Part shown: positions 45,912-54,423 of the stretch, in pieces
How the letters are laid out: the number at the start of each line of letters is the position of its first letter
Position numbering within the stretch: position 1 is the stretch's first letter
Assembly: GCF_004216755.1 (NCBI RefSeq)
Contig: NZ_SGWZ01000006.1
Coordinates: 62,001 to 126,000, forward strand
Direction of reading: 5' to 3'
Source of the DNA: Kerstersia gyiorum
GTDB lineage: Bacteria; Pseudomonadota; Gammaproteobacteria; Burkholderiales; Burkholderiaceae_B
DNA: 64,000 bases
Program-made: the position numbers and the translations under genes
The notes under the pieces: generated by a model
Told to the model about the DNA's origin: nothing
Database searches by the model: none
What the model saw: only the letters and a program-made list of their open reading frames with translations

Positions 45912-45963
45912 AAAAGCGCCCATCTCGCTGTAAACTGGCACGATCCCTTACCCTCGTCCTGCC

Positions 45964-48900
45964 ATGAGCTCCGACATCCGCATCACTGGCGCACGCCAGA
46001 ACAACCTGAAGAATCTCGACCTCGTGCTGCACACCGGCGAACTGACGGTGTTCACGGGGGTATCCGGCTCCGGCAAATCCTCGCTGGCCTTCGACACGCT
46101 GTATGCGGAAGGCCAGCGGCGCTATGTCGAAACTTTCTCTCCCTATGCGCGCCAGTTCCTGGACCGCATGGACAAGCCTCAGGTCGACCGCATCGAAGGC
46201 ATCCTGCCGGCGATTGCCATAGACCAGACCAATCCGGTCCGTAATTCGCGCAGCACGGTCGGCACCATGACCGAGCTGAACGACCACCTGAAACTGCTGT
46301 TCGCCCGTGCCAGCCGGCTGTTCGACAGGGTCACCGCCCGTCCGGTCGTCCGTGACAACCCCACGACCATCCTGGCGTCGCTGCGCGAGCGTACCGCCAC
46401 CGCCGGCGATCCTCGCCTGGTGATTACCTTCGCCTTGCCGGTGCCCGCGAATTTCTCAGAAGAAGAAGTCCGCGCCTTCCTGGAAGGCCAGGGTTACACG
46501 CGGGTACATGGCCAGGTGCCAGCCCCCGAGGCCGCGCCCCTGGCCGAACCGCCCAAGGCCGCCAAAGCCGCTCAGGGCGCCAAGGGCAAGCGCGCCCAGG
46601 CCACAGAGGCGCAACGCATCCTGCAAGTCGTGCAGGATCGCTTCCGCCTGTCGGGCGCGGAACCCGAACGTATCGCCGAAGCCCTGGAAACCGCGCTGCG
46701 CATGGGCCGTGGCCACGTGGCCGTGCACGCGCTGGATGATAACGGCGAAGATGCCGCAGTCTGGCGCTACAGCGACCGCCTCAGCGACCCGGACAGCGGC
46801 ATCGAGTACAGCGACCCGCTGCCCAGCACCTTTTCCTTCAACTCGCCGCTGGGCGCCTGCGAAAGCTGTCGTGGCTTCGGCCGCGTCATCGGCATCGACC
46901 ACGACCTGGTGATTCCGGACGGCAACAAGACGCTACGCGAAGGCGCCGTGCGCCCCTGGCAGACCGCCAGCTACAAAGAATGCCAGGACGACCTGGAAAA
47001 ATACGCGCCTGCTGCCGGCGTACGCCTGGGCGTACCCTGGAAGGCCCTGACGGACGCCGAGCGCCATTGGGTGTTGCATGGCGACCCGGCCTGGAAGGGC
47101 GGCAACCAGGCCTGGAAACACCAGTGGTATGGCGTCCAGCGCTTTTTCGACTGGCTGGAATCGCGCGCCTACAAGATGCACGTGCGCGTGCTGCTGTCCA
47201 AGTACCGCAGCTACTCCACCTGCCCGGCCTGCAAGGGCTCGCGGCTCAAGCAGGACGCCCTGCTCTGGCGCGTGGGCAGCGCCGCCGACGGGCAGGCCGT
47301 CCTGCCCGGCAACGACACGCGCTACCGCCGTTTCCTGCCCACGCATGCCTGCTGGAGCCAGGCGCAGCTCGATGCCCTGCCCGGCCTGTCCATCCATGAC
47401 CTGATGCGCCTGCCCATCAGCCGGGTACGGCAATTCTTCCTCGACCTGCGTTTCGAGGGCGGGCTGGATGCCGCCATGGAATTGCTGATGGACGAGATCA
47501 ACGCGCGCCTGCGTTTCCTCTGTGATGTCGGCCTGGGCTACCTCACCCTCGACCGCCAGAGCCGCACGCTCTCGGGCGGCGAAGTACAGCGCATCAACCT
47601 GACGACAGCGCTGGGCACGTCACTGGTGAATACGCTGTTCGTGCTCGATGAACCATCCATCGGCCTGCATCCGCGCGACATGCACCGCATCGTCGAAGTC
47701 ATGCACCGGCTGCGCAATGCCGGCAATACGCTGGCCGTCGTCGAACACGACCCGCTGGTCATGATGGCCGCCGACCGCATCGTCGACATCGGACCCGGCC
47801 CGGGCGAACGCGGCGGCAACATCGTCTTCGATGGCTCGCCCGATGCCCTGCGCGGGGCCGCCACCCTGACCGGCGATTACCTCGGCGGCCGGCGCCGCGT
47901 GGAAGCGCCGCGTCCCATGCCGGTGGCCGCTAACACGCCCAGGCTGCTGCTGGAGGGCGCGCGCGCCCACAACCTGCGCGATATTTCCGTGGATATTCCC
48001 CTGGGCCGCTTGGTATGCATCACCGGGGTATCGGGTTCGGGCAAGTCCACGCTGGTCCAGGACGTGCTGTACCCTGCCTTGCTCAAGCATTTCGGCCGCC
48101 CCACCGAGGCCCCCGGCGAACATGACCGGTTGCTGGGCGCGGAACAGCTCGCCGACGTCGTTATGGTGGATCAGACCCCCATCGGCAAGACAGCCCGCTC
48201 CAATCCGGCCAGCTATGTCGGCGCCTTCGACGCCATCCGCAAGCTGTTCGCGCTGGCGCCGCTATCGCGCGAGCGCGGCTATACGCCGGGCATGTTCAGC
48301 TTCAACAGCGGCGACGGACGCTGCCCGACCTGCGGCGGCACCGGTTTCGAACACGTGGAAATGCAATTCCTGTCGGACGTTTATCTGCGCTGTCCGGATT
48401 GCGACGGCAAGCGCTTCCGCCCGGAAGTCCGCGAAGTCACGCTGTCGCACCTGGGACGGGAAGCCTCCATCGACGAAGTGCTGGACATGACCGTGCACGA
48501 AGCCAGCCAGTTCTTCAAGGGACTGCGCGACGTGCAGACCGGGCTGGCGCCGCTGGTGGACGTGGGCCTGGAATACGTCAAGCTGGGCCAACCCGTCCCC
48601 ACACTGTCCGGCGGCGAAGCCCAGCGCCTCAAGCTGGCCGGCCACCTGGCGCAGGCCGCGCGCGGCGGCATCAGCACGGCCAAGGTTGCCAAGAAAGGCA
48701 GCCTGTTCCTGTTCGACGAACCCACCACCGGCCTGCACTTCGACGACGTGGCCCGCCTGATGCGCGCCTTCCGCAAGCTGCTCGACGCCGGCCACACGCT
48801 GCTGGTCATCGAGCACAACCTGGATGTCATCCGCGCCGCCGACTGGCTCATCGACCTCGGCCCCGAGGGGGGCGACCTGGGCGGCGAAGTCGTGGGTGTA

Positions 48901-51678
48901 GGCACGCCCGCCCAGCTCATGGACAACCCGCGCTCGCACACCGGCACCGCGCTGCGCGAAGACCAGCAGGCGCTGGTGCCCGTACCGCTGGCGCCGGTGC
49001 CATCACCCGGCGCCGCACTGGCCGTGGCCGAGCCCATGGCACGCTACCAGGCCGCTCCCGCACATGCCGCCATCGAGATCCACCACGCGCGCGAGCACAA
49101 CCTCAAGGACATCAGCGTCGACATCCCGCGTGACCGCTTCACCGTCATTACCGGCGTTTCCGGCTCAGGCAAATCCACCCTGGCCTTCGACATCCTCTTC
49201 AACGAAGGCCAGCGGCGCTACCTGGAATCGCTCAACGCCTATGCACGCGCCGTGGTTCAGCCCGCAGGCAAGCCTGACGTCGATGCCATTTTCGGCATTC
49301 CCCCGACTGTCGCCATCGCCCAGCGCACCAGCCGTGGCGGCCTGAAGTCCACCGTCGCCACCATGACGGAGATCCATCACTTCCTGCGCCTGCTGTACGT
49401 CAAGCTCGGCGTGCAGTACTCGCCCGACTACAACGTGCCGGTCGTGCCGCAAAGCCCGCAACAGATCGTCGCCCGCATCCTCCAGGAACACGGCGGCCAG
49501 CAGGTCGGACTGCTGGCGCCGCTGGTGCAGGCGCGCAAGGGCTACTACACCGATCTCGCCAAATGGGCCTCAGGCAAGGGCTATACCCACCTGCGCGTGG
49601 ACGGCGAATTCACCCCGGTGCGGCCGTGGCCGCGCCTGGATCGCTACAAGGAACACACCATCGAACTGCCGGTGGCCGACCTGCAGGTCGATGCCTCGGC
49701 CGAAGCCCGGCTGCGCGCAGCGGTGCAGGAAGCACTGGAGCACGGCAAGGGCACCATGACGCTGGTGTGGCCGCTGGACCCGGCGCGGCGCGATATCGCC
49801 CGGCCGCTGCAACAGGCGGTTTTCTCCACCAAGCGTACCTGCCCTATCAGCGGCGTCAGTTTCCCGGAACTCGACCCGCGGCTGTTCTCCTACAACTCCA
49901 AGCACGGCTGGTGCCCCACTTGTTTCGGCACCGGCGTGATCGTCAAGGGTTTCGATGCCGAAGCTACCGGCGAAGAACTTGCCTGGACCGAAGCCGACGG
50001 CGAGGCCGTCACTTGCCCGGACTGCCACGGCAAGCGCCTGAACCGCATCGCGCTGGCGGTGCGCTGGCAGGACCGCAACATCGCCGATATCGCAGCCCTG
50101 TCGGTCAACGAAGCGCACCAGTTCTTCCAGCAATTGAACCTGACGGGCCGCGATGCCGAAGTCGCCCGCGACATCATGGCGGAAATCCGGGCTCGCCTGC
50201 GCTTCATGCGCGAGGTCGGCCTGGGCTACCTGACACTGGACCGCAGCGCACCCACGTTATCCGGCGGCGAAGCGCAACGCATCCGGCTGGCAGCCCAGCT
50301 GGGCTCCAACATGCAAGGCGTGTGCTACATCCTCGACGAACCCACCATCGGCCTGCATCCACGCGACAACCATATCCTGCTCGATGCCCTGCAACGCCTG
50401 GAAGGCAACGGCAACACGCTGGTGGTCGTCGAACACGATGAAGACACCATCCGGCGCGCCGCCCACGTCATCGACATTGGCCCCGGTGCCGGCGTGCGCG
50501 GCGGCAGCGTCGTTGCCACCGGCACCCTGGAAGACATCATGGCGGCCCCCGATTCGGTCACCGGACGATTCCTCTCCCGGCCACTGCCCGCCCCCGCCGA
50601 AGCCCGCCGGCCGGTAGACGGCGCCACCCCGGCGCTGATCGTGCGCGATGCTCGGCTGCACAACCTGAAAGGCGTCAACGCCCGCTTCCCGCTGGGCCGC
50701 CTGAACGTCGTCACCGGTGTGTCGGGCTCCGGCAAGTCCTCGCTTGCCCGTGACGTCCTGCGCGACAACCTGGCGCTGGCGCTCGCCGCCGCCAACCCGG
50801 ACTACCAGGCCTGGCGCCACTGCCAGGGGATAGACGGCTGGCAGCAGATCGACCGCGTGCTGGAAGTCGACCAGACCCCCATCGGCAAGACTCCGCGCTC
50901 CTGCCCCGCTACCTACGTGGGTTTCTGGGATGAGGTCCGCAAGCTGTTCGCCGATACCCGCGAGGCGCGCCTGCGCGGCTGGAACGCCAGCCGCTTCAGC
51001 TTCAATACTGGCGACGGCCGCTGCCCGGTCTGCGAAGGCCAGGGCATGCGCACCATCGAAATGAGCTTCCTGCCGGACATCAAGGTGCCTTGCGACGCCT
51101 GCGGCGGCCAGCGCTTCAACCACGATACGCTGTCAGTGCAGGCACGGGGCAAGCATATCGGCGAAGTCCTGTCGCTGGAAGTCGATGACGCCATAGGCTA
51201 CTTCGCCGCGCACCCGCGCATCGCCCGGCCGCTGCAACTGATGCAGGACGTTGGTCTGGGCTACCTGACGCTGGGGCAGCCTTCACCCACGCTCTCGGGC
51301 GGCGAGGCGCAACGCATCAAGCTGGTGACCGAACTGGCCAAGGCCCGCATGGACGCCGGCGTCATCCGCACCGGCCGGGCGTCGCGTGCGCCGCATACCT
51401 TGTATGTGCTGGACGAACCGACGGTCGGGCTATCCACCGCCGACGTGGAAAAGCTGATCGACGTCCTGCACCGCCTGGTCGATGCCGGCAATACGGTCGT
51501 GGTCATCGAACACAACCTCGACGTGATCGCCCAGGCGGACTGGGTGCTGGACCTGGGCCCCGAAGGCGGCGACCAGGGCGGCGAACTGGTGGTGCAGGGC
51601 ATGCCTTCGCAGTTGGTGGCCGCCCAGGCCTACTCCCATACCGGCAGGGTCCTGGCGCAGCACCGGGAGACGCATTGA
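45964..51678 (+). CDS. uvrA: Double-length (tandem) UvrA excinuclease subunit
   Basis: 1904 residues, twice the usual 940. Four Walker A motifs GVSGSGKS(S/T) begin near residues 32, 688, 1064 and 1585, and there are four ABC signatures (LSGGEVQRINL, LSGGEAQRLKL, LSGGEAQRIRL, LSGGEAQRIKL), so two UvrA units are joined head to tail near residue 1020. CxxC zinc pairs recur (CESCRGFG, CPACKGSR, CPTCGGTG, CPDCDGKR, CPTCFGTG, CPDCHGKR, CPVCEGQG, CDACGGQR). UvrA is a dimer that finds DNA damage for UvrB; this would be a single-chain dimer. A normal uvrA may exist elsewhere. LexA box upstream; its TGA overlaps the pabB ATG. Confidence 0.93.
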   Translation: MSSDIRITGARQNNLKNLDLVLHTGELTVFTGVSGSGKSSLAFDTLYAEGQRRYVETFSPYARQFLDRMDKPQVDRIEGILPAIAIDQTNPVRNSRSTVGTMTELNDHLKLLFARASRLFDRVTARPVVRDNPTTILASLRERTATAGDPRLVITFALPVPANFSEEEVRAFLEGQGYTRVHGQVPAPEAAPLAEPPKAAKAAQGAKGKRAQATEAQRILQVVQDRFRLSGAEPERIAEALETALRMGRGHVAVHALDDNGEDAAVWRYSDRLSDPDSGIEYSDPLPSTFSFNSPLGACESCRGFGRVIGIDHDLVIPDGNKTLREGAVRPWQTASYKECQDDLEKYAPAAGVRLGVPWKALTDAERHWVLHGDPAWKGGNQAWKHQWYGVQRFFDWLESRAYKMHVRVLLSKYRSYSTCPACKGSRLKQDALLWRVGSAADGQAVLPGNDTRYRRFLPTHACWSQAQLDALPGLSIHDLMRLPISRVRQFFLDLRFEGGLDAAMELLMDEINARLRFLCDVGLGYLTLDRQSRTLSGGEVQRINLTTALGTSLVNTLFVLDEPSIGLHPRDMHRIVEVMHRLRNAGNTLAVVEHDPLVMMAADRIVDIGPGPGERGGNIVFDGSPDALRGAATLTGDYLGGRRRVEAPRPMPVAANTPRLLLEGARAHNLRDISVDIPLGRLVCITGVSGSGKSTLVQDVLYPALLKHFGRPTEAPGEHDRLLGAEQLADVVMVDQTPIGKTARSNPASYVGAFDAIRKLFALAPLSRERGYTPGMFSFNSGDGRCPTCGGTGFEHVEMQFLSDVYLRCPDCDGKRFRPEVREVTLSHLGREASIDEVLDMTVHEASQFFKGLRDVQTGLAPLVDVGLEYVKLGQPVPTLSGGEAQRLKLAGHLAQAARGGISTAKVAKKGSLFLFDEPTTGLHFDDVARLMRAFRKLLDAGHTLLVIEHNLDVIRAADWLIDLGPEGGDLGGEVVGVGTPAQLMDNPRSHTGTALREDQQALVPVPLAPVPSPGAALAVAEPMARYQAAPAHAAIEIHHAREHNLKDISVDIPRDRFTVITGVSGSGKSTLAFDILFNEGQRRYLESLNAYARAVVQPAGKPDVDAIFGIPPTVAIAQRTSRGGLKSTVATMTEIHHFLRLLYVKLGVQYSPDYNVPVVPQSPQQIVARILQEHGGQQVGLLAPLVQARKGYYTDLAKWASGKGYTHLRVDGEFTPVRPWPRLDRYKEHTIELPVADLQVDASAEARLRAAVQEALEHGKGTMTLVWPLDPARRDIARPLQQAVFSTKRTCPISGVSFPELDPRLFSYNSKHGWCPTCFGTGVIVKGFDAEATGEELAWTEADGEAVTCPDCHGKRLNRIALAVRWQDRNIADIAALSVNEAHQFFQQLNLTGRDAEVARDIMAEIRARLRFMREVGLGYLTLDRSAPTLSGGEAQRIRLAAQLGSNMQGVCYILDEPTIGLHPRDNHILLDALQRLEGNGNTLVVVEHDEDTIRRAAHVIDIGPGAGVRGGSVVATGTLEDIMAAPDSVTGRFLSRPLPAPAEARRPVDGATPALIVRDARLHNLKGVNARFPLGRLNVVTGVSGSGKSSLARDVLRDNLALALAAANPDYQAWRHCQGIDGWQQIDRVLEVDQTPIGKTPRSCPATYVGFWDEVRKLFADTREARLRGWNASRFSFNTGDGRCPVCEGQGMRTIEMSFLPDIKVPCDACGGQRFNHDTLSVQARGKHIGEVLSLEVDDAIGYFAAHPRIARPLQLMQDVGLGYLTLGQPSPTLSGGEAQRIKLVTELAKARMDAGVIRTGRASRAPHTLYVLDEPTVGLSTADVEKLIDVLHRLVDAGNTVVVIEHNLDVIAQADWVLDLGPEGGDQGGELVVQGMPSQLVAAQAYSHTGRVLAQHRETH

Positions 51679-52901
51679 TGCACTGCCGTTTCGAAGACCG
51701 CCTGGGTGGCGGTGCGCTCGTCATGGAAGGCGAGCCTACCAGGCTCGCCGTCTCCAGCCCGGCAACCCTGGACGACACCCTGGCCATGCTGGATGCCGCC
51801 AGCGCCGATGGAAAATGGATAGCGCTGGCCCTGGAATACGAACTGGGAGAATGGCTGGAACCCAGCCTGCTGCCCGGTGCCGTCCAGCCTGCACCACGCC
51901 AGCCGCCCGCCCCCAGGCTGCGGGCCTGGGTGTTCGATTCCGCCAGGCGCGAGGAGCCATGGCAGCCCGACACCGGGCGCGCCGCCGGTATCACGGCCAT
52001 CACGCCCCGGCAGGCACGCGCCGACTACCTGAAGCGCATCGAAGCGGTACGCGCCCATATCGCGCAGGGCGACGTCTACCAGATCAACTACACCATGCCG
52101 CTGGACGTCACGTTCGAGGGCCACACGGAAACCCTCTACCGCCAGCTGGCCAGCCGCCACCCCTGCGCCCACGCCGCCTATATCGAGGACGGCGACTATC
52201 GCCTGCTATCCTTCTCGCCCGAACTGTTCGTGGCGCGTACCGGCGACGCCCTGACCTGCCGCCCCATGAAAGGCACGGCGCCACGCCACCCCGACCCGGC
52301 CACCGATTTCGCGCTGGGCCAGGAACTGCGCGCCAGCGCCAAGAACCTGGCCGAAAACCTGATGATCGTCGACCTGCTGCGCAACGATCTGGGGCGGCTG
52401 GCCCGCACCGGCTCGGTACAGGTCGATCCGCTGTTCGAACTGGAACGCTACCCCTCGGTCTGGACGTTGACCTCCACCGTCCACGCCAGTGCCCCCCGCC
52501 TGCCGCTGGGCCGCGTGCTGCGCGCCCTGTTCCCCTGCGGCTCCATCACCGGTGCGCCCAAGATTGCCGCCATGCAGCGCATCCGGGCGCTGGAGCCCTG
52601 GCCGCGCGGGCAATACTGCGGCAGCATCGGCTGGATTGCGCCCGGCGGCGATTTTTCGCTGAACGTGGCCATCCGCACGCTGGTATCGACGGAGCCCGGC
52701 AAAGGCGCCTATCATGTAGGCGGCGGCATCGTGCATGATTCGGATGCCGCCATGGAATGGGAAGAGTGCCTGTGGAAGGCCCGCCTGCTCCTGGATGCCT
52801 GCCGCGACGACAGCGTTTTGTCGCGCTGGTCGGCGCGTACAACCCCTACGCCGGGCCCACGACATGCCGCAACTGATAGAGACTCTGCGCACGGAACCTG
52901 A
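51678..52901 (+). CDS. pabB: Aminodeoxychorismate synthase component I
   Basis: 407 residues. The chorismate-binding domain is complete: GDVYQINYTMPL, SFSPELFVA, RPMKGTAPR (PIKGT-type, Ile to Met), KNLAENLMIVDLLRNDLGR, CGSITGAPKIAAM, and GGGIVHDSDAAMEWEECLWKA. It converts chorismate with ammonia from PabA to aminodeoxychorismate for folate. ATG 51678 shares a base with the uvrA stop. The last 13 or so codons (after LLLDACRDD) are not conserved-looking and overlap pabC by 38 bases in another frame, as if a PabB-PabC fusion had been split. Confidence 0.93.
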   Translation: MHCRFEDRLGGGALVMEGEPTRLAVSSPATLDDTLAMLDAASADGKWIALALEYELGEWLEPSLLPGAVQPAPRQPPAPRLRAWVFDSARREEPWQPDTGRAAGITAITPRQARADYLKRIEAVRAHIAQGDVYQINYTMPLDVTFEGHTETLYRQLASRHPCAHAAYIEDGDYRLLSFSPELFVARTGDALTCRPMKGTAPRHPDPATDFALGQELRASAKNLAENLMIVDLLRNDLGRLARTGSVQVDPLFELERYPSVWTLTSTVHASAPRLPLGRVLRALFPCGSITGAPKIAAMQRIRALEPWPRGQYCGSIGWIAPGGDFSLNVAIRTLVSTEPGKGAYHVGGGIVHDSDAAMEWEECLWKARLLLDACRDDSVLSRWSARTTPTPGPRHAATDRDSAHGT

Positions 52902-53505
52902 CGGCAGCATTCCGCTGCTGGCGCTGCACATGCGGCGCCTGCGGACTTCCGCCGAGGCGCTGGGCTACGTCTGTCCGGTCTGTGACATCGGCGGCGCGCT
53001 CAAGCGCTGCGCCCAGTCCCTGCCCGGCGAAGTCCACCGCCTGCGGCTGCTGCTCTGGCGCAGCGGCCTCTACACCATAGAATCATCTCCGCTGCCGCCC
53101 CAGGAACCGCGCCTGCAGGTCGGCCTGGCCAATGTCCCGCTGGACTCCGACGAACCCTATCTGCGCCACAAAACCACGCAACGGCCTGTCTATTCCCCGG
53201 CAGGCACCTGGCTGGCCCGGCATCCCGGCCTGTTCGACGTCCTATTTTTCAACCAGCGCGGCGAGCTGTGCGAAGGCAGCCGCAGCAATGTCTATCTGCG
53301 CCTCGATGACGGCCAGTGGTATACCCCGGCACTCTCTTCCGGCCTGCTGCCGGGTGTGCAACGCGGCGCGCTGCTGGAAAGCGGCGCGGCCGTCGAACGC
53401 GTGCTCACGCGCCAGGACCTGGCCCAGGCCAGTGCCATCCGCGTGTCCAATGCACTGCGCGGCTGGGTGGACGTCAGCCTGTCCAGCCTGCGATTCACAC
53501 TCTAA
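52864..53505 (+). CDS. pabC: Aminodeoxychorismate lyase, class IV aminotransferase fold
   Basis: 213 residues, short beside E. coli PabC (269) but matching the lyase half of PabB-PabC fusions (start LIETLRTEPDG, then HMRRLRTSAEALGY). The PLP lysine is in LRHKTTQR; CEGSRSNVYLRLDDG and TPALSSGLLPGVQR are class IV signatures. It makes 4-aminobenzoate and pyruvate from aminodeoxychorismate. It begins inside the pabB end in the +1 frame, so it is translationally coupled. Confidence 0.88.
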   Translation: MPQLIETLRTEPDGSIPLLALHMRRLRTSAEALGYVCPVCDIGGALKRCAQSLPGEVHRLRLLLWRSGLYTIESSPLPPQEPRLQVGLANVPLDSDEPYLRHKTTQRPVYSPAGTWLARHPGLFDVLFFNQRGELCEGSRSNVYLRLDDGQWYTPALSSGLLPGVQRGALLESGAAVERVLTRQDLAQASAIRVSNALRGWVDVSLSSLRFTL

Positions 53506-53537
53506 GCCCCCCTGCCGGCAGCAGGCAGCCCTTTCCC

Positions 53538-54401
53538 TCAGGCCAGTTTTTTTGCCAGCAGGCGCTGCACCAGCTGGCTCGACGCCGCCATGCCCATCGC
53601 CGCCGTCACCATGACCGCCGAACCATAGCCCGCGCACGACAGCCCCTGCGGCGCCGTCTCCGCGCCTGCCGCTGGGGCGGCCTCACAGGCAAGGCCATCT
53701 GCCTGCAGCCAGGCAGACGGCAGCACTGCCTGCTGTTCCAGCCACAATACCTGCACCCCCATATTGGGAATGCGACGCGGCGCCTTGCCCGCCACGACAG
53801 CGGCACGCGGATAACCGTGCTCGCGCCGCAGTTTGTTGCGTATCTTGGCCAGCAGCGCATCATGGTTGGCACGCGACAGATCGCCCGCGCGCAATGCCAG
53901 CGGATCGGTCTTGCCGCCTGCGCCGCCGCACATCAGGAAATGCAGGCCCAGGCGTCGGCTTTCCAGCGCCATGGCAATTTTGGCCGCCACCTGGTCGGTG
54001 CAATCCAGTACGGCATCCGGGTGCGTGGCGAGCAAGGCCGCCACATTGCCGGGCTCGACGAAGTCATCCACCAGCGTCAGGCGGCAAGCAGGATTGATGC
54101 CTCGGATACGGTCAGCCATGGCTTCGATCTTGGACTGCCCCAGGCTTGAGCTCAGGGCGTGTACCTGGCGGTTGACGTTGGACTCCGCCACGTGGTCCAG
54201 GTCAACCAGCGTCAGGGCGCCGATGCCGCTCCGGGCCAGCGCCTCCGCCGCCCAGGAACCCACGCCACCGATGCCTGCCACCAGGACATGGCTGGCCTGC
54301 AGGCGCGCCAGCGCGCCCGGCCCATAAAGGCGGTCCAGGCCGCCGAAACGGCGGGCGGGGTCTGCCTCGCCAGCCTGGGTATGCTCTGCAATATCGTTCA
54401 T
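53538..54401 (-). CDS. tcdA: tRNA threonylcarbamoyladenosine dehydratase
   Basis: 287 residues from ATG 54401. E1/ThiF-like fold: an initial RFGGLDRLYGPGAL, nucleotide motif VLVAGIGGVGSWAAEALARSG, TLVDLDHVAESNVNRQ, CTDQVAAKIA. The C-terminal end AGYGSAVMVTAAMGM is typical for CsdL/TcdA. It uses ATP to cyclise the t6A modification at tRNA position 37. A Sua5-type gene for making t6A lies at the right end of the window, unlinked. Confidence 0.92.
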   Translation of the reverse strand: MNDIAEHTQAGEADPARRFGGLDRLYGPGALARLQASHVLVAGIGGVGSWAAEALARSGIGALTLVDLDHVAESNVNRQVHALSSSLGQSKIEAMADRIRGINPACRLTLVDDFVEPGNVAALLATHPDAVLDCTDQVAAKIAMALESRRLGLHFLMCGGAGGKTDPLALRAGDLSRANHDALLAKIRNKLRREHGYPRAAVVAGKAPRRIPNMGVQVLWLEQQAVLPSAWLQADGLACEAAPAAGAETAPQGLSCAGYGSAVMVTAAMGMAASSQLVQRLLAKKLA

Positions 54402-54423
54402 GGCTTTATTTTCCCACGCCGGT

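Noticed and set aside
45841..45963. Exact -35/-10 for uvrA around TTTACA 45903 and TAAACT 45931
   Set aside because: The spacing is 22 bases, too long for a standard sigma-70 promoter; only the LexA box is reported.
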